A stretch of 64,000 nt of DNA from contig CALDSU010000013.1 in NCBI GenBank assembly GCA_937924525.1, positions 62,001 to 126,000 on the forward strand, read 5' to 3'. This document shows, piece by piece, positions 1-7,110 of this stretch (positions are counted from its first letter, which is position 1; each line of letters opens with the position of its first letter). Made by a program: the position numbers and the translations under genes. The notes below the pieces were generated by a model. That model saw nothing but the letters and a program-made list of their open reading frames with translations, did no database searches and was not told the origin of the DNA. The stretch comes from an uncultured Bryobacteraceae bacterium. GTDB taxonomy: Bacteria > Acidobacteriota > Terriglobia > Bryobacterales > Bryobacteraceae.

Positions 1-515
1 AGCAGCAAAAGCTGCAAAGCAAGCTCAACGAATTGAGCGCCCGGATCAGCGCGGGTCCGCTCCGCCAGACCGAGTATGTCAAACTCATGCGCGACTACAA
101 TCTGGCCAAGGCGAAGTATGATGATCTGAATCTGAAGAAGAGCGCCTCGGAAACCGCCAATCGTCTGGAAGACCGGAGCGCGGGCGAAAACCTCGAGGTG
201 CTCGATCCGGCCAGCCTGCCGGTGAAACCGACCGAACCGAACCGCTGGCTGATCGTGGGCGCGGCGCTAGCGATCGGGTTGATCCTGGGCCTGTTTCTGG
301 CTGGCGCGCGCGAACTGAAGGACACGACCATGAAGGGCCTCAAGGACGTGCGCGCCTACTCGAACATGAACATCCTCAGCAGCATTCCGCTGCTGGAGAA
401 CGCACTGCTGGTCCGCCGGAAGCGGCGTCTCACCTGGCTGGCCTGGTCGAGCGCCATGATCCTCGGCGTCGTCGCGATGTCGGGTTCGGTGTACTACTAC
501 TACATGGGGCGCTGA
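1..515 (+). CDS. Polysaccharide chain-length determinant (Wzz/GNVR type), C-terminal part
   Basis: The reading frame is open at the left edge, so the true start lies outside the window. What remains is the end of a coiled periplasmic region, a GNVR-like segment, a Pro-rich stretch (LPVKPTEPNR) and two membrane segments: one of about 18 hydrophobic residues directly after it and one near the C terminus, just before the final YYYYMGR. Wzz-family proteins of the inner membrane control chain length and export of exopolysaccharide and work with a BY-kinase. The BY-kinase here is the next gene, 32 nt downstream on the same strand, so the two are probably co-transcribed. A second membrane segment after the usual GNVR-linked one, followed by a tail of tyrosines, is slightly unusual. 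The family assignment is good but rests on a fragment. Confidence 0.8.
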   Translation, partial: QQKLQSKLNELSARISAGPLRQTEYVKLMRDYNLAKAKYDDLNLKKSASETANRLEDRSAGENLEVLDPASLPVKPTEPNRWLIVGAALAIGLILGLFLAGARELKDTTMKGLKDVRAYSNMNILSSIPLLENALLVRRKRRLTWLAWSSAMILGVVAMSGSVYYYYMGR

Positions 516-547
516 AGGCGCGCCGCGAAAGGGAGGACCACCGTCTC

Positions 548-1381
548 ATGAGCCGAGTTCACGATGCGTTGCGCCGCGCCGGGCAATTGCCGGCGGGCGA
601 CGGCGAGGGCCTTCCCGCGCCGCTGGCGTCCGCGCCGGTCGCCGAACCTTCGCCGAGACTGGACGGACTGCTGAGCCGGGTGCAGGAGGTTCCGTTCAAC
701 CCCGCGCCCGAGTCCCACTTGATCGACCTGCACCGCCCCATGGAAACGCCCAGCGAAGAATTTCGCAGCCTGCGCACCCGGCTCAACCACATGCAGACGC
801 TCCAGCCCATTCACACCGTGGTGGTGACGTCGCCTTCGCCCGCCGAGGGCAAGTCGTTCGTGACCATGAACTTGGCGCTGGCGGAGTCCCACTTGGCCGA
901 CAACCTGGTGCTCTGCGCCGACTTCGACCTGCGCCGCCCGACCCTGCACAGTCTCTTGCAGGTGGAGCGTGCCCCGGGCATCTCTGATTACCTGCTGGGC
1001 GAGGCGCCGCTGGAGAAGTGCCTCCGGAAGATCGCTGGTTCCAACCTGTATTTCTTCCCCGCCGGCACGGTGGTCAAGAACCCGCTGGAACTGCTCAACC
1101 TGCGCGAGGCCCGGCAGTTGTTTGAGAAGGTGCGGACCGTTTTCAACTGGATGTTCTGTGATTCGCCCCCGCTGCTGTTCTCCGCCGACGCCAACCTGCT
1201 GGCCACCTACGCCGACGGCACGATCCTAGTGGTCCGCATCGGGGCTACGACCATCGACACCATCACCCGGGCGGTGCAATCGCTTTGCGAGAATAACGTG
1301 CTCGGCGTGGTGACCAACGGCGCCCGGGCAGGCGAGTTGTACAGCAAGTACACCTACTATTACTCCCGGCGCGAGGAATGA
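548..1381 (+). CDS. CpsD/CapB-family tyrosine kinase (BY-kinase)
   Basis: Cytoplasmic bacterial tyrosine kinase of 277 aa. Visible are the entry motif EEFRSLRTRL (about 71-80), a Walker A variant SPSPAEGKS (95-103), a Walker A' motif ADFDLRRP (124-131) and a Walker B-like FCDSPP near 200. The C terminus carries a tyrosine cluster (YSKYTYYYSRREE), the usual autophosphorylation site of BY-kinases. In this family, cyclic autophosphorylation together with a Wzz partner drives polysaccharide polymerisation and export. The partner gene lies immediately upstream, so this is a split kinase and not the fused Wzc form. The ATG at 548 follows a purine-rich GGGAGGA at 531-537. The first 60 residues are Pro/Ala-rich and probably act as a linker. 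Confidence 0.9.
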   Translation: MSRVHDALRRAGQLPAGDGEGLPAPLASAPVAEPSPRLDGLLSRVQEVPFNPAPESHLIDLHRPMETPSEEFRSLRTRLNHMQTLQPIHTVVVTSPSPAEGKSFVTMNLALAESHLADNLVLCADFDLRRPTLHSLLQVERAPGISDYLLGEAPLEKCLRKIAGSNLYFFPAGTVVKNPLELLNLREARQLFEKVRTVFNWMFCDSPPLLFSADANLLATYADGTILVVRIGATTIDTITRAVQSLCENNVLGVVTNGARAGELYSKYTYYYSRREE

Positions 1382-1401
1382 TTCAGCGCCCCGCGAAAAA
1401 C

Positions 1402-1484
1402 TGCAAGTGAGTTGCTAAATTCCGCTTGACATGAGCCGCGTCCGGCTTTACACTGCATTCCAGGAACATGCAACTCACTTGCAT
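1402..1484 (+). promoter_or_regulatory. Sigma70-like promoter flanked by two dyad operators
   Basis: TTGACA at 1426-1431 and TACACT at 1449-1454 are separated by exactly 17 nt. A 14-bp sequence, TGCAAGTGAGTTGC (1402-1415), lies upstream of the -35, and its perfect reverse complement lies at 1470-1483. Each copy is itself a dyad (GCAA-N5-TTGC). The downstream copy extends to the 17-bp ATGCAA-CTCAC-TTGCAT (1468-1484), so the receptor's ATG is the first triplet of the operator. The centres are about 67 bp apart. I infer control by a dimeric repressor, possibly a metal sensor given the iron-type receptor it drives, but the regulator's identity is unknown. Confidence 0.7.
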
Positions 1485-3858
1485 AAACAAGGCGCTGCGC
1501 GGAGGTCTCCTGCTGGCGGCCGCGGCGGCGGCGCAGACGCCGCGGGGCGAGATCGCGGGACGCGTCGCCGACCCTTCCGGGGCTGTCATCCCGAACGCCT
1601 TGGTGCGCCTGGAGTACCGGGCCACCGGGCTGGAAACCCGCGCCCGCGCCGCCGGCGACGGCTCCTTCCGCTTCGCGGAGCCCCCGGCCGGCGACTACAC
1701 GCTGGAAGTCACCCAGACCGGGTTCGCGCCGGGGCGGCGTTCTTTCCGGCTGCGTCCCGGCGAGACGGTTTCTTTTGACATAGAGTTGCACCCGGCCACC
1801 ATCGCCGAAGAGGTGCGGGTCTCCGCCGGGCAGATCGCCGGCACGCCCGAGCATCTGGAGCGGCTGCCCGGCTCCATCACCGTGCTCAGCTCCGCCGCCC
1901 TGACCGAAGCCCGTGTCTTCACGACGGAAGAGGCGCTCCGGAAGGTGCCGGGCGTCCACGCCCGCGCCGAGGAAGGCTTCGGCCTCCGTCCCAACATCGG
2001 GATCCGCGGCCTCAACCCCACGCGCTCCACGCGCGTGCTGTTGCTCGAGGATGGCCTTCCCCTCTCCTACGCTCCTTACGGCGACAACGCGTCCTACTAT
2101 CACCCGCCCGTCGACCGGTTCGACAGCGTGGAGGTGGTGAAAGGCGGCGGGCAGATCCTCTACGGTCCGATGACCGTGGGCGGCGTCATCAACTATGTCA
2201 CCGCTCCTCCGCCCGCCTCGCAGACCGGCTTTGTGAGCCTGACGGGCGGCAACCGCGACTACTTGAACGCCCACGCCCGCTATGGCAACGCCATCGGCAG
2301 GACCGGATTCGTGCTCGACGCGCTGCGCAAGCAGGGCGAGGGCGCGCGGGAGAACCTGCGGCACGGCGTCAGCGACTTCAACGCCAAAACCCTCACCCCG
2401 CTGGGCGGCAATCAGACGCTGGGTTTCCGCTTTAACTACTACAACGAAGACTCCAACGTCGCCTATTCCGGCCTCCGCGAGGCCGAGTGGCTGGTGAACC
2501 CGCGCGGCAACCCCTTCCGCAACGACTTCTTCCACATCGACCGCTACGGCGCTTCGGCGCTGCACACGTGGGCGCCCGCTCCCGATGTGGTGGTGAGCAC
2601 CTCGGTGTACGGCTCCACGTTTTTCCGGGACTGGTGGCGGCAATCGTCCAACTCCAACCAGCGCCCGAACGACGCCGCCTGCGGAGGCATGGCGAACCTG
2701 CTGACCACTTGCGGCAATGAAGGCCGGCTGCGGAAATACTACACCTGGGGCCTGGATCCGAAGGTGCGCGCCGCGCACCGCTGGTTCGGCGTCCGCAGCG
2801 AAAGCGATTTCGGCATTCGCTACCATTCCGAACTCCAGGAGCGCATGCAGCAGAACGGCGCGTTTCCCACCGCGCGGTCGGGTCGCGTGGTGGAGGACAA
2901 TCAGCGCCGGGCCAGGGCGTGGTCGGGATTCTTTCAGAACCGGTTCACCTGGAACCGGCTGAGCATTACCCCCGGCGTCCGGCTCGAACACATCGACTAC
3001 GACCGGACCAACCGCCTCGGCAACCAGGGGCAGGGGGTATTCGGGGCCACTTCGCTCACCAAGGCGATCCCCGGCATCGGCCTGGCTTACCAGGCTACCC
3101 CCGGCATCACGCTCTTCACCGGTTTGCACCGCGGGTTTGCGCCGCCGCGCGTCGAGGACATCATTAACAACAACACGGGCGCCAGCATGGAACTTGATCC
3201 CGAACTGAGCTGGAACTACGAAGCCGGCGTCCGCGCTTCCGTCACGCGCGACCTGCGCCTGGAAGCGACGTTTTTCCGGATGAACTTTCAGAACCAGATT
3301 GTGCCCGCCAGCGTCGCCGGAGGCATCGGCGCGGTGCTGACCAACGCGGGCGAGACGCTGCACCAGGGGGGAGAGTTCTCCTGGCGGTGGGATGTCCGGA
3401 ATCTCGCTTCCAGCCGCCACAACCTGTCCCTGCGCGGCGCTTACACTTGGCTGCCCACCTCTCGTTATACCGGCACGCGGTTCAGCAATGTCCCGGGATT
3501 TACGGCGGTCTCGATCACCGGCAACCGGTTGCCTTATTCGCCGGAGAACCTGTTTACCGGCAGCGTGCTCTACAGCCACGCGCGCGGCTTCAACGGGCTG
3601 CTGGAAGCGGTTTACACCGGCAGTCAGTTCGGCGACGACCTGAATACCCGCGGCGGTACGCCGGACGGCCAGCGGGGCCTGCTGCCCGGGAACGCCATTT
3701 GGAACGCCACCTTCAACTATCCGATCGAGGCGTGGCGGACCACCGCGTTTGTCACCTGCAAGAACCTCTTCGACCGGCTCGCCATCGCCGACCGGACCCG
3801 CGGCCTGTTGCCCACCGGGCCCCGGCTGGTCCAGGCCGGTTTCCGGTTCACTTTTTGA
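1468..3858 (+). CDS. TonB-dependent receptor, FecA-like, with N-terminal carboxypeptidase-regulatory-like domain
   Basis: Outer-membrane receptor of 796 aa that would import a large substrate using TonB energy. A signal peptide of about 22 residues ends near AAAAAAQT. It is followed by a carboxypeptidase-regulatory-like beta domain (about 27-110; GEIAGRVADPSGAVIPNA). A plug domain (about 125-245) includes the stretch EALRKVPGV, the motif GIRGLNPTRSTRVLLLEDG and the closing ILYGPMTVGGVINYVT. A beta barrel follows and ends in the terminal aromatic signature QAGFRFTF. The plug wording resembles Fe(III)-dicitrate-type receptors, so an iron-chelate substrate is likely but not shown. No FecR/FecI genes are adjacent. 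Transcription probably starts near 1461 from the promoter at 1426-1454, giving a leader of only a few nucleotides. The ATG overlaps the downstream operator. Confidence 0.92.
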   Translation: MQLTCINKALRGGLLLAAAAAAQTPRGEIAGRVADPSGAVIPNALVRLEYRATGLETRARAAGDGSFRFAEPPAGDYTLEVTQTGFAPGRRSFRLRPGETVSFDIELHPATIAEEVRVSAGQIAGTPEHLERLPGSITVLSSAALTEARVFTTEEALRKVPGVHARAEEGFGLRPNIGIRGLNPTRSTRVLLLEDGLPLSYAPYGDNASYYHPPVDRFDSVEVVKGGGQILYGPMTVGGVINYVTAPPPASQTGFVSLTGGNRDYLNAHARYGNAIGRTGFVLDALRKQGEGARENLRHGVSDFNAKTLTPLGGNQTLGFRFNYYNEDSNVAYSGLREAEWLVNPRGNPFRNDFFHIDRYGASALHTWAPAPDVVVSTSVYGSTFFRDWWRQSSNSNQRPNDAACGGMANLLTTCGNEGRLRKYYTWGLDPKVRAAHRWFGVRSESDFGIRYHSELQERMQQNGAFPTARSGRVVEDNQRRARAWSGFFQNRFTWNRLSITPGVRLEHIDYDRTNRLGNQGQGVFGATSLTKAIPGIGLAYQATPGITLFTGLHRGFAPPRVEDIINNNTGASMELDPELSWNYEAGVRASVTRDLRLEATFFRMNFQNQIVPASVAGGIGAVLTNAGETLHQGGEFSWRWDVRNLASSRHNLSLRGAYTWLPTSRYTGTRFSNVPGFTAVSITGNRLPYSPENLFTGSVLYSHARGFNGLLEAVYTGSQFGDDLNTRGGTPDGQRGLLPGNAIWNATFNYPIEAWRTTAFVTCKNLFDRLAIADRTRGLLPTGPRLVQAGFRFTF

Positions 3859-3864
3859 ACCGGA
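3842..3864 (+). terminator. Hairpin spanning the stop codon of the TonB receptor
   Basis: A perfect 9-bp stem, TCCGGTTCA / TGAACCGGA, with loop CTTTT. The right arm begins with the receptor's own TGA stop (3856-3858). No U-tract follows. A second 8-bp hairpin (GGCGCCGG / CCGGCGCC, 3901-3908 with 3929-3936) lies 36 nt further on. Together they probably end or protect the transcript before the PHP gene. Confidence 0.5.
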
Positions 3865-4037
3865 CGCCCCGCGCGGCAGCGCGGAGCGACGATCACCAGG
3901 GGCGCCGGGGAAACGCAGGCGCCCGCCACCGGCGCCCGGCAGCGGCCTGTCAAAAACAAAAAACGCACGGAATGTTTTTACAGTTCCTTCACCGAACGCA
4001 CACCGGCATGTAAACAGGCTCTTCGAAGCTGGAGGAG

Positions 4038-5168
4038 ATGAATGTCCCTTCCCGCTGCCCTATTCATTGTCTGTGGCTGAGTCCGGAAACGCCGCGCCGC
4101 TTCCGGACTGCGGTTTCGCTGCATGGCCACACGCTGCATTCGCGGGAGTGGTTGACGTTCATTCCGCGGCTGGCGGCGCGGGTCCCGTTTCTGCGCAAGC
4201 TGATCCAGCAACTCGAAGCCCGGTACGAGGCCTTCCATGGCGCACGCCTGGACTACCGGCGAGGGTGGTGGACGCCTCCCCTCGGCCCCGCCCAGGCGCT
4301 GCACCTGGAGCGGGCGCAGATCGAGGGCGGACTCGGCCTGCGGGCGCTCGTCTCCCTCACCGATCACGACAATCTGGATGCCCCTGCCGAGCTGGCGCAA
4401 GCGGCGGAGGTCCCCTACTCGTTCGAATGGACCGTCCCGTTCGGCCCCACTTTCTTCCACCTGGGCGTGCACAACTTGCCCGCCCGCCGCGCTCAGCCGG
4501 TGTTCCGCGACTTGCAGGAGTACACCGCGCGGCCGGACCCCAGCCGGTTGCGGGACCTGCTGGCCGGTTTGCACGAGGATCCCGCGGTGCTGGTCGTCTG
4601 GAACCACCCTTTCTGGGACGAAAACGAGATCGGCAACGCCCGCTACCGCGTCTGCGTCGAATGGTTCGGCGAGCAATGTGCGAGTTTCCTGCACGCCCTG
4701 GAGTGGAACGGATTGCGTCCCTGGCGCGAGAACCGGATGACTGTGGCTCTGGCCAGCCGGCTCTCCCTTCCGGTGATTTCCGGCGGCGACCGCCACGGGC
4801 GGGAGCCCAACGCCGCGCTCAATCTCACCTCGGCCGCCACCTTCAGCGAATTCGTCGGCGAGGTTCGGGAAGGGCGCAGTGAGGTGTTGCTGATGCCGCA
4901 GCATCGCGAGCCGCTAACCTTGCGCTTGATTCAGAATACCCGCGACGTGCTGGCCGAGGATCCGGCGCATGCCCGCGGCTGGCGAAAATGGAGCGACCGC
5001 GTCTTCTACCGCCTGGAGAATGGCGCCGAACAGCCGCTCAGCGCCGTGTGGGCGCGCCAGCCTGGTTTGATCCGGCGGTTCGTGAACGTGGTGCAGTGGA
5101 CAGATCACCCCGGGGTGCGGGTCGCGCTCCGGCTGGCGATGTCGGAAAGGGGACAGTTGCGACCATGA
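4038..5168 (+). CDS. PHP-domain phosphoesterase-like protein
   Basis: A 376-aa protein with the metal-binding motifs of the PHP superfamily in order: LHGHTLHS (H29 and H31), TDHDN (about 111-115), WNHPFWD (about 190) and SGGDRHG (about 254). These would hold a two- or three-metal centre for phosphoester hydrolysis. The substrate is not evident. The GT4 glycosyltransferase that follows overlaps it by 4 nt (ATGA at 5165-5168), so the two are translationally coupled and probably act on the same glycan or glycolipid precursor. The chosen ATG has GGAGGA only one base upstream (4031-4036), an unusually tight spacing, and no better in-frame start is visible before the first metal motif. No signal peptide is seen, so a cytoplasmic location is expected. 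Confidence 0.75.
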   Translation: MNVPSRCPIHCLWLSPETPRRFRTAVSLHGHTLHSREWLTFIPRLAARVPFLRKLIQQLEARYEAFHGARLDYRRGWWTPPLGPAQALHLERAQIEGGLGLRALVSLTDHDNLDAPAELAQAAEVPYSFEWTVPFGPTFFHLGVHNLPARRAQPVFRDLQEYTARPDPSRLRDLLAGLHEDPAVLVVWNHPFWDENEIGNARYRVCVEWFGEQCASFLHALEWNGLRPWRENRMTVALASRLSLPVISGGDRHGREPNAALNLTSAATFSEFVGEVREGRSEVLLMPQHREPLTLRLIQNTRDVLAEDPAHARGWRKWSDRVFYRLENGAEQPLSAVWARQPGLIRRFVNVVQWTDHPGVRVALRLAMSERGQLRP

Positions 5169-6382
5169 ATCCGGTCCCGCGCGTGGCTTTCTTCACCGAT
5201 TGCTTTCATGAGATCAACGGCGTCGCCTTGACCAGCCGCCACCTGCATCAGTTTGCGCGGCAGCGCGGGTATCCCTTCCTGAGCGTTCACGCCGGTCCGC
5301 GCGCGGAGGTCTTCCAGGATGGCTCCGTGACGGTGTGGGAGTTCGACCGCGGTCCCTGGTCGATCGCACTGGACGCGGATATGAGCTTCGATCCCTTCTT
5401 TCTGCGTCATCGTTTTCGGGCCCGGGACCTGGTGGCCCGTTTCCAGCCGGACCTGATCCATATCACCGGCCCGGGCGATTGCGGGCTGCTCGGCGCTTGG
5501 CTCGCATGGCGTATGCGCATCCCGCTGGTCGCCTCCTGGCACACCAACGTGCATGAATACGGGGCGCGCCGCCTGCAACAGACGCTCGGTTTTCTGCCCA
5601 CGCGCTGGGTGGAAAGAGCCGGCGATCTCTTCGAACGATACGCGCTCGCCGCGACCGCGTGGTATTACGGGCACGCGCGGGTGATCCTGGCGCCCAACCC
5701 GGCTCTCATCGACATGCTCCGCGCGCGCACCGGCAAGCCCGTATTCCTCATGCAGCGTGGCGTCGATACCGTCCGCTTCGACCCCGCCAAGCGGAACCGC
5801 GCGGATGACGCCGTGGTGCTGGGTTTCGTGGGCCGGCTGAGCACCGAAAAGAATGTTCGCTTCCTCGTGAAAGTGGAGCGCGCTCTGCTGGCGACGGGCG
5901 TGCGCAACTTCCGTTTTCTCGTAGTTGGGCAGGGGAGGGATCTGCCTTATCTCAAAGAGAATCTCCAGCAGGCCGAATTCACCGGCGCGCTTCGGGGAGA
6001 GGAACTGGCCAGGGCCTACGCCAACATGGACATCTTCGTATTTCCCTCCGAGACCGACACCTTCGGCAATGTCATCCAGGAGGCGCTGGCTTCGGGGGTT
6101 CCTCCGGTGGTCACCTCCCGCGGCGGACCGAAGTACCTGATCCAGCATGGCGTCACCGGCTTGGTGGCGGAGGACAGCGAACAGTTCATCCAGCACGTAC
6201 GCCGCCTCGTGCTCGGGGAAGGGACCCGCCGGCGCATGGGTGAGGCGGCGCGGCGGCACGCCCTCACGATCACCTGGGAGAAGGTGCTGGAGCGGGTGTA
6301 CGGCGCCTACGAATCCTGTGCCGCGACGCAATTGCAGCGATCGCCCAAGCTCGCTCTCGCCGGACAGCCTCAGCGAAGCTGA
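5165..6382 (+). CDS. GT4-family glycosyltransferase
   Basis: A 405-aa retaining glycosyltransferase with the GT-B fold. The N-terminal domain opens with RVAFFTDCFHEINGVA, the pattern seen in MgtA-like alpha-mannosyltransferases. The C-terminal domain has LGFVGRLSTEKN and FPSETDTFGNVIQEALASG, the E-x7-E nucleotide-sugar binding motif, followed by GGPKYLI. The start is the ATG overlapping the stop of the PHP gene. An earlier in-frame start at 4988 would only add residues read from the PHP gene in another frame. The protein would act in the cytoplasm or at the membrane face on a lipid or sugar acceptor. A mannosyl donor is a guess from resemblance. Confidence 0.85.
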   Translation: MNPVPRVAFFTDCFHEINGVALTSRHLHQFARQRGYPFLSVHAGPRAEVFQDGSVTVWEFDRGPWSIALDADMSFDPFFLRHRFRARDLVARFQPDLIHITGPGDCGLLGAWLAWRMRIPLVASWHTNVHEYGARRLQQTLGFLPTRWVERAGDLFERYALAATAWYYGHARVILAPNPALIDMLRARTGKPVFLMQRGVDTVRFDPAKRNRADDAVVLGFVGRLSTEKNVRFLVKVERALLATGVRNFRFLVVGQGRDLPYLKENLQQAEFTGALRGEELARAYANMDIFVFPSETDTFGNVIQEALASGVPPVVTSRGGPKYLIQHGVTGLVAEDSEQFIQHVRRLVLGEGTRRRMGEAARRHALTITWEKVLERVYGAYESCAATQLQRSPKLALAGQPQRS

Positions 6383-6394
6383 CCTGGGCTTTGC

Positions 6395-7018
6395 CTATCC
6401 CTCGGCGCGCCCGTAGATGATCATCGCCAGCGGCGTTTCGCCCAGCTTGAGATGGACCACCCAACCGGCATCCTCCTCCCGGACCACGTCCGGCTGCTTT
6501 TCGTGGCGGGATTGCCAAATGCTCAGCACGGCGGGGTGCGGCGTACCGGAAGCTTTGCGGCTGCTTTTCATCAGTTCCTCGAAGCCAGGCCGCTGGGACG
6601 GGTCCTGGTCCTCCGCGATGGGAGACAAGACGGCGAAATCCCGCTGCGGCGCCACGCCCTGATGATCGCCGTTGACGGGATGCAGCGCGTACCGCAACGT
6701 GTAGAGGCCGGGTTTCAAGCCTTGACCGCGCCGGTCTTCGCCTTTTTCCGGAAACTGGATGACGCCCAGGAAGGCCCCTTCGGGAATGGTGGGCAGGTCG
6801 ACGGCAGAGTCATTCGACTTGGGGCCAGACGGAGCAGCGGCGACCAGCCAGATCGCGCACCAAGTCCCCCGGGAGGTGACTACTTTCACCCCTTCCTTTT
6901 GCAGCACTGCGGCGACTGCCGGCGGTGCTTCCGCCGGTGGCGGACCGGCCGGCTCCCATTTATACTGCGGCAAGGCCGCGGCCGCGCTCAGAACGAAGGT
7001 GACAATGAGGTTCCGCAT
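6395..7018 (-). CDS. Secreted protein of unknown function
   Basis: A 207-aa protein with a short signal peptide (MRNLIVTFVLSAAAALPQ). The mature part is Pro/Gly-rich and contains GLYTLRYALHPVNGDHQG, an internal AVLSPIAEDQDP and a late SGTPHPAVLSIW. I recall this wording from uncharacterised exported proteins of Acidobacteria, with no assigned activity. It lies 92 nt downstream of the Oar-like receptor on the same strand, but a strong hairpin at 7065-7099 sits between them, so co-expression is uncertain. No catalytic motif or transmembrane helix beyond the signal was seen. Confidence 0.7.
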   Translation of the reverse strand: MRNLIVTFVLSAAAALPQYKWEPAGPPPAEAPPAVAAVLQKEGVKVVTSRGTWCAIWLVAAAPSGPKSNDSAVDLPTIPEGAFLGVIQFPEKGEDRRGQGLKPGLYTLRYALHPVNGDHQGVAPQRDFAVLSPIAEDQDPSQRPGFEELMKSSRKASGTPHPAVLSIWQSRHEKQPDVVREEDAGWVVHLKLGETPLAMIIYGRAEG

Positions 7019-7064
7019 CGTATTCCTACCGTTGGATGCGGCGGAGCTCGGTAAGGATACATGG

Positions 7065-7099
7065 GTCCGGAGAGCGCCGGACCGGGGCGCCCTCCGGAC
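7065..7099 (-). terminator. Strong hairpin after the Oar-like receptor gene
   Basis: The left arm 7065-7078 pairs with the right arm 7086-7099 over 14 positions with one mismatch and a 7-nt loop, all GC-rich. It begins 12 nt past the receptor's stop codon. There is no U-run on the minus strand after it, so it is either a factor-assisted terminator or a 3'-end stabiliser. Confidence 0.55.
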
Positions 7100-7110
7100 A
7101 AAGGACGGGA

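Noticed and set aside
1360-3579. 739-residue frame on the minus strand opposite the FecA-like receptor
   Set aside because: It is a shadow of the real gene caused by high GC and lacks any family motif; the plus strand has a full receptor with signal peptide and barrel end.
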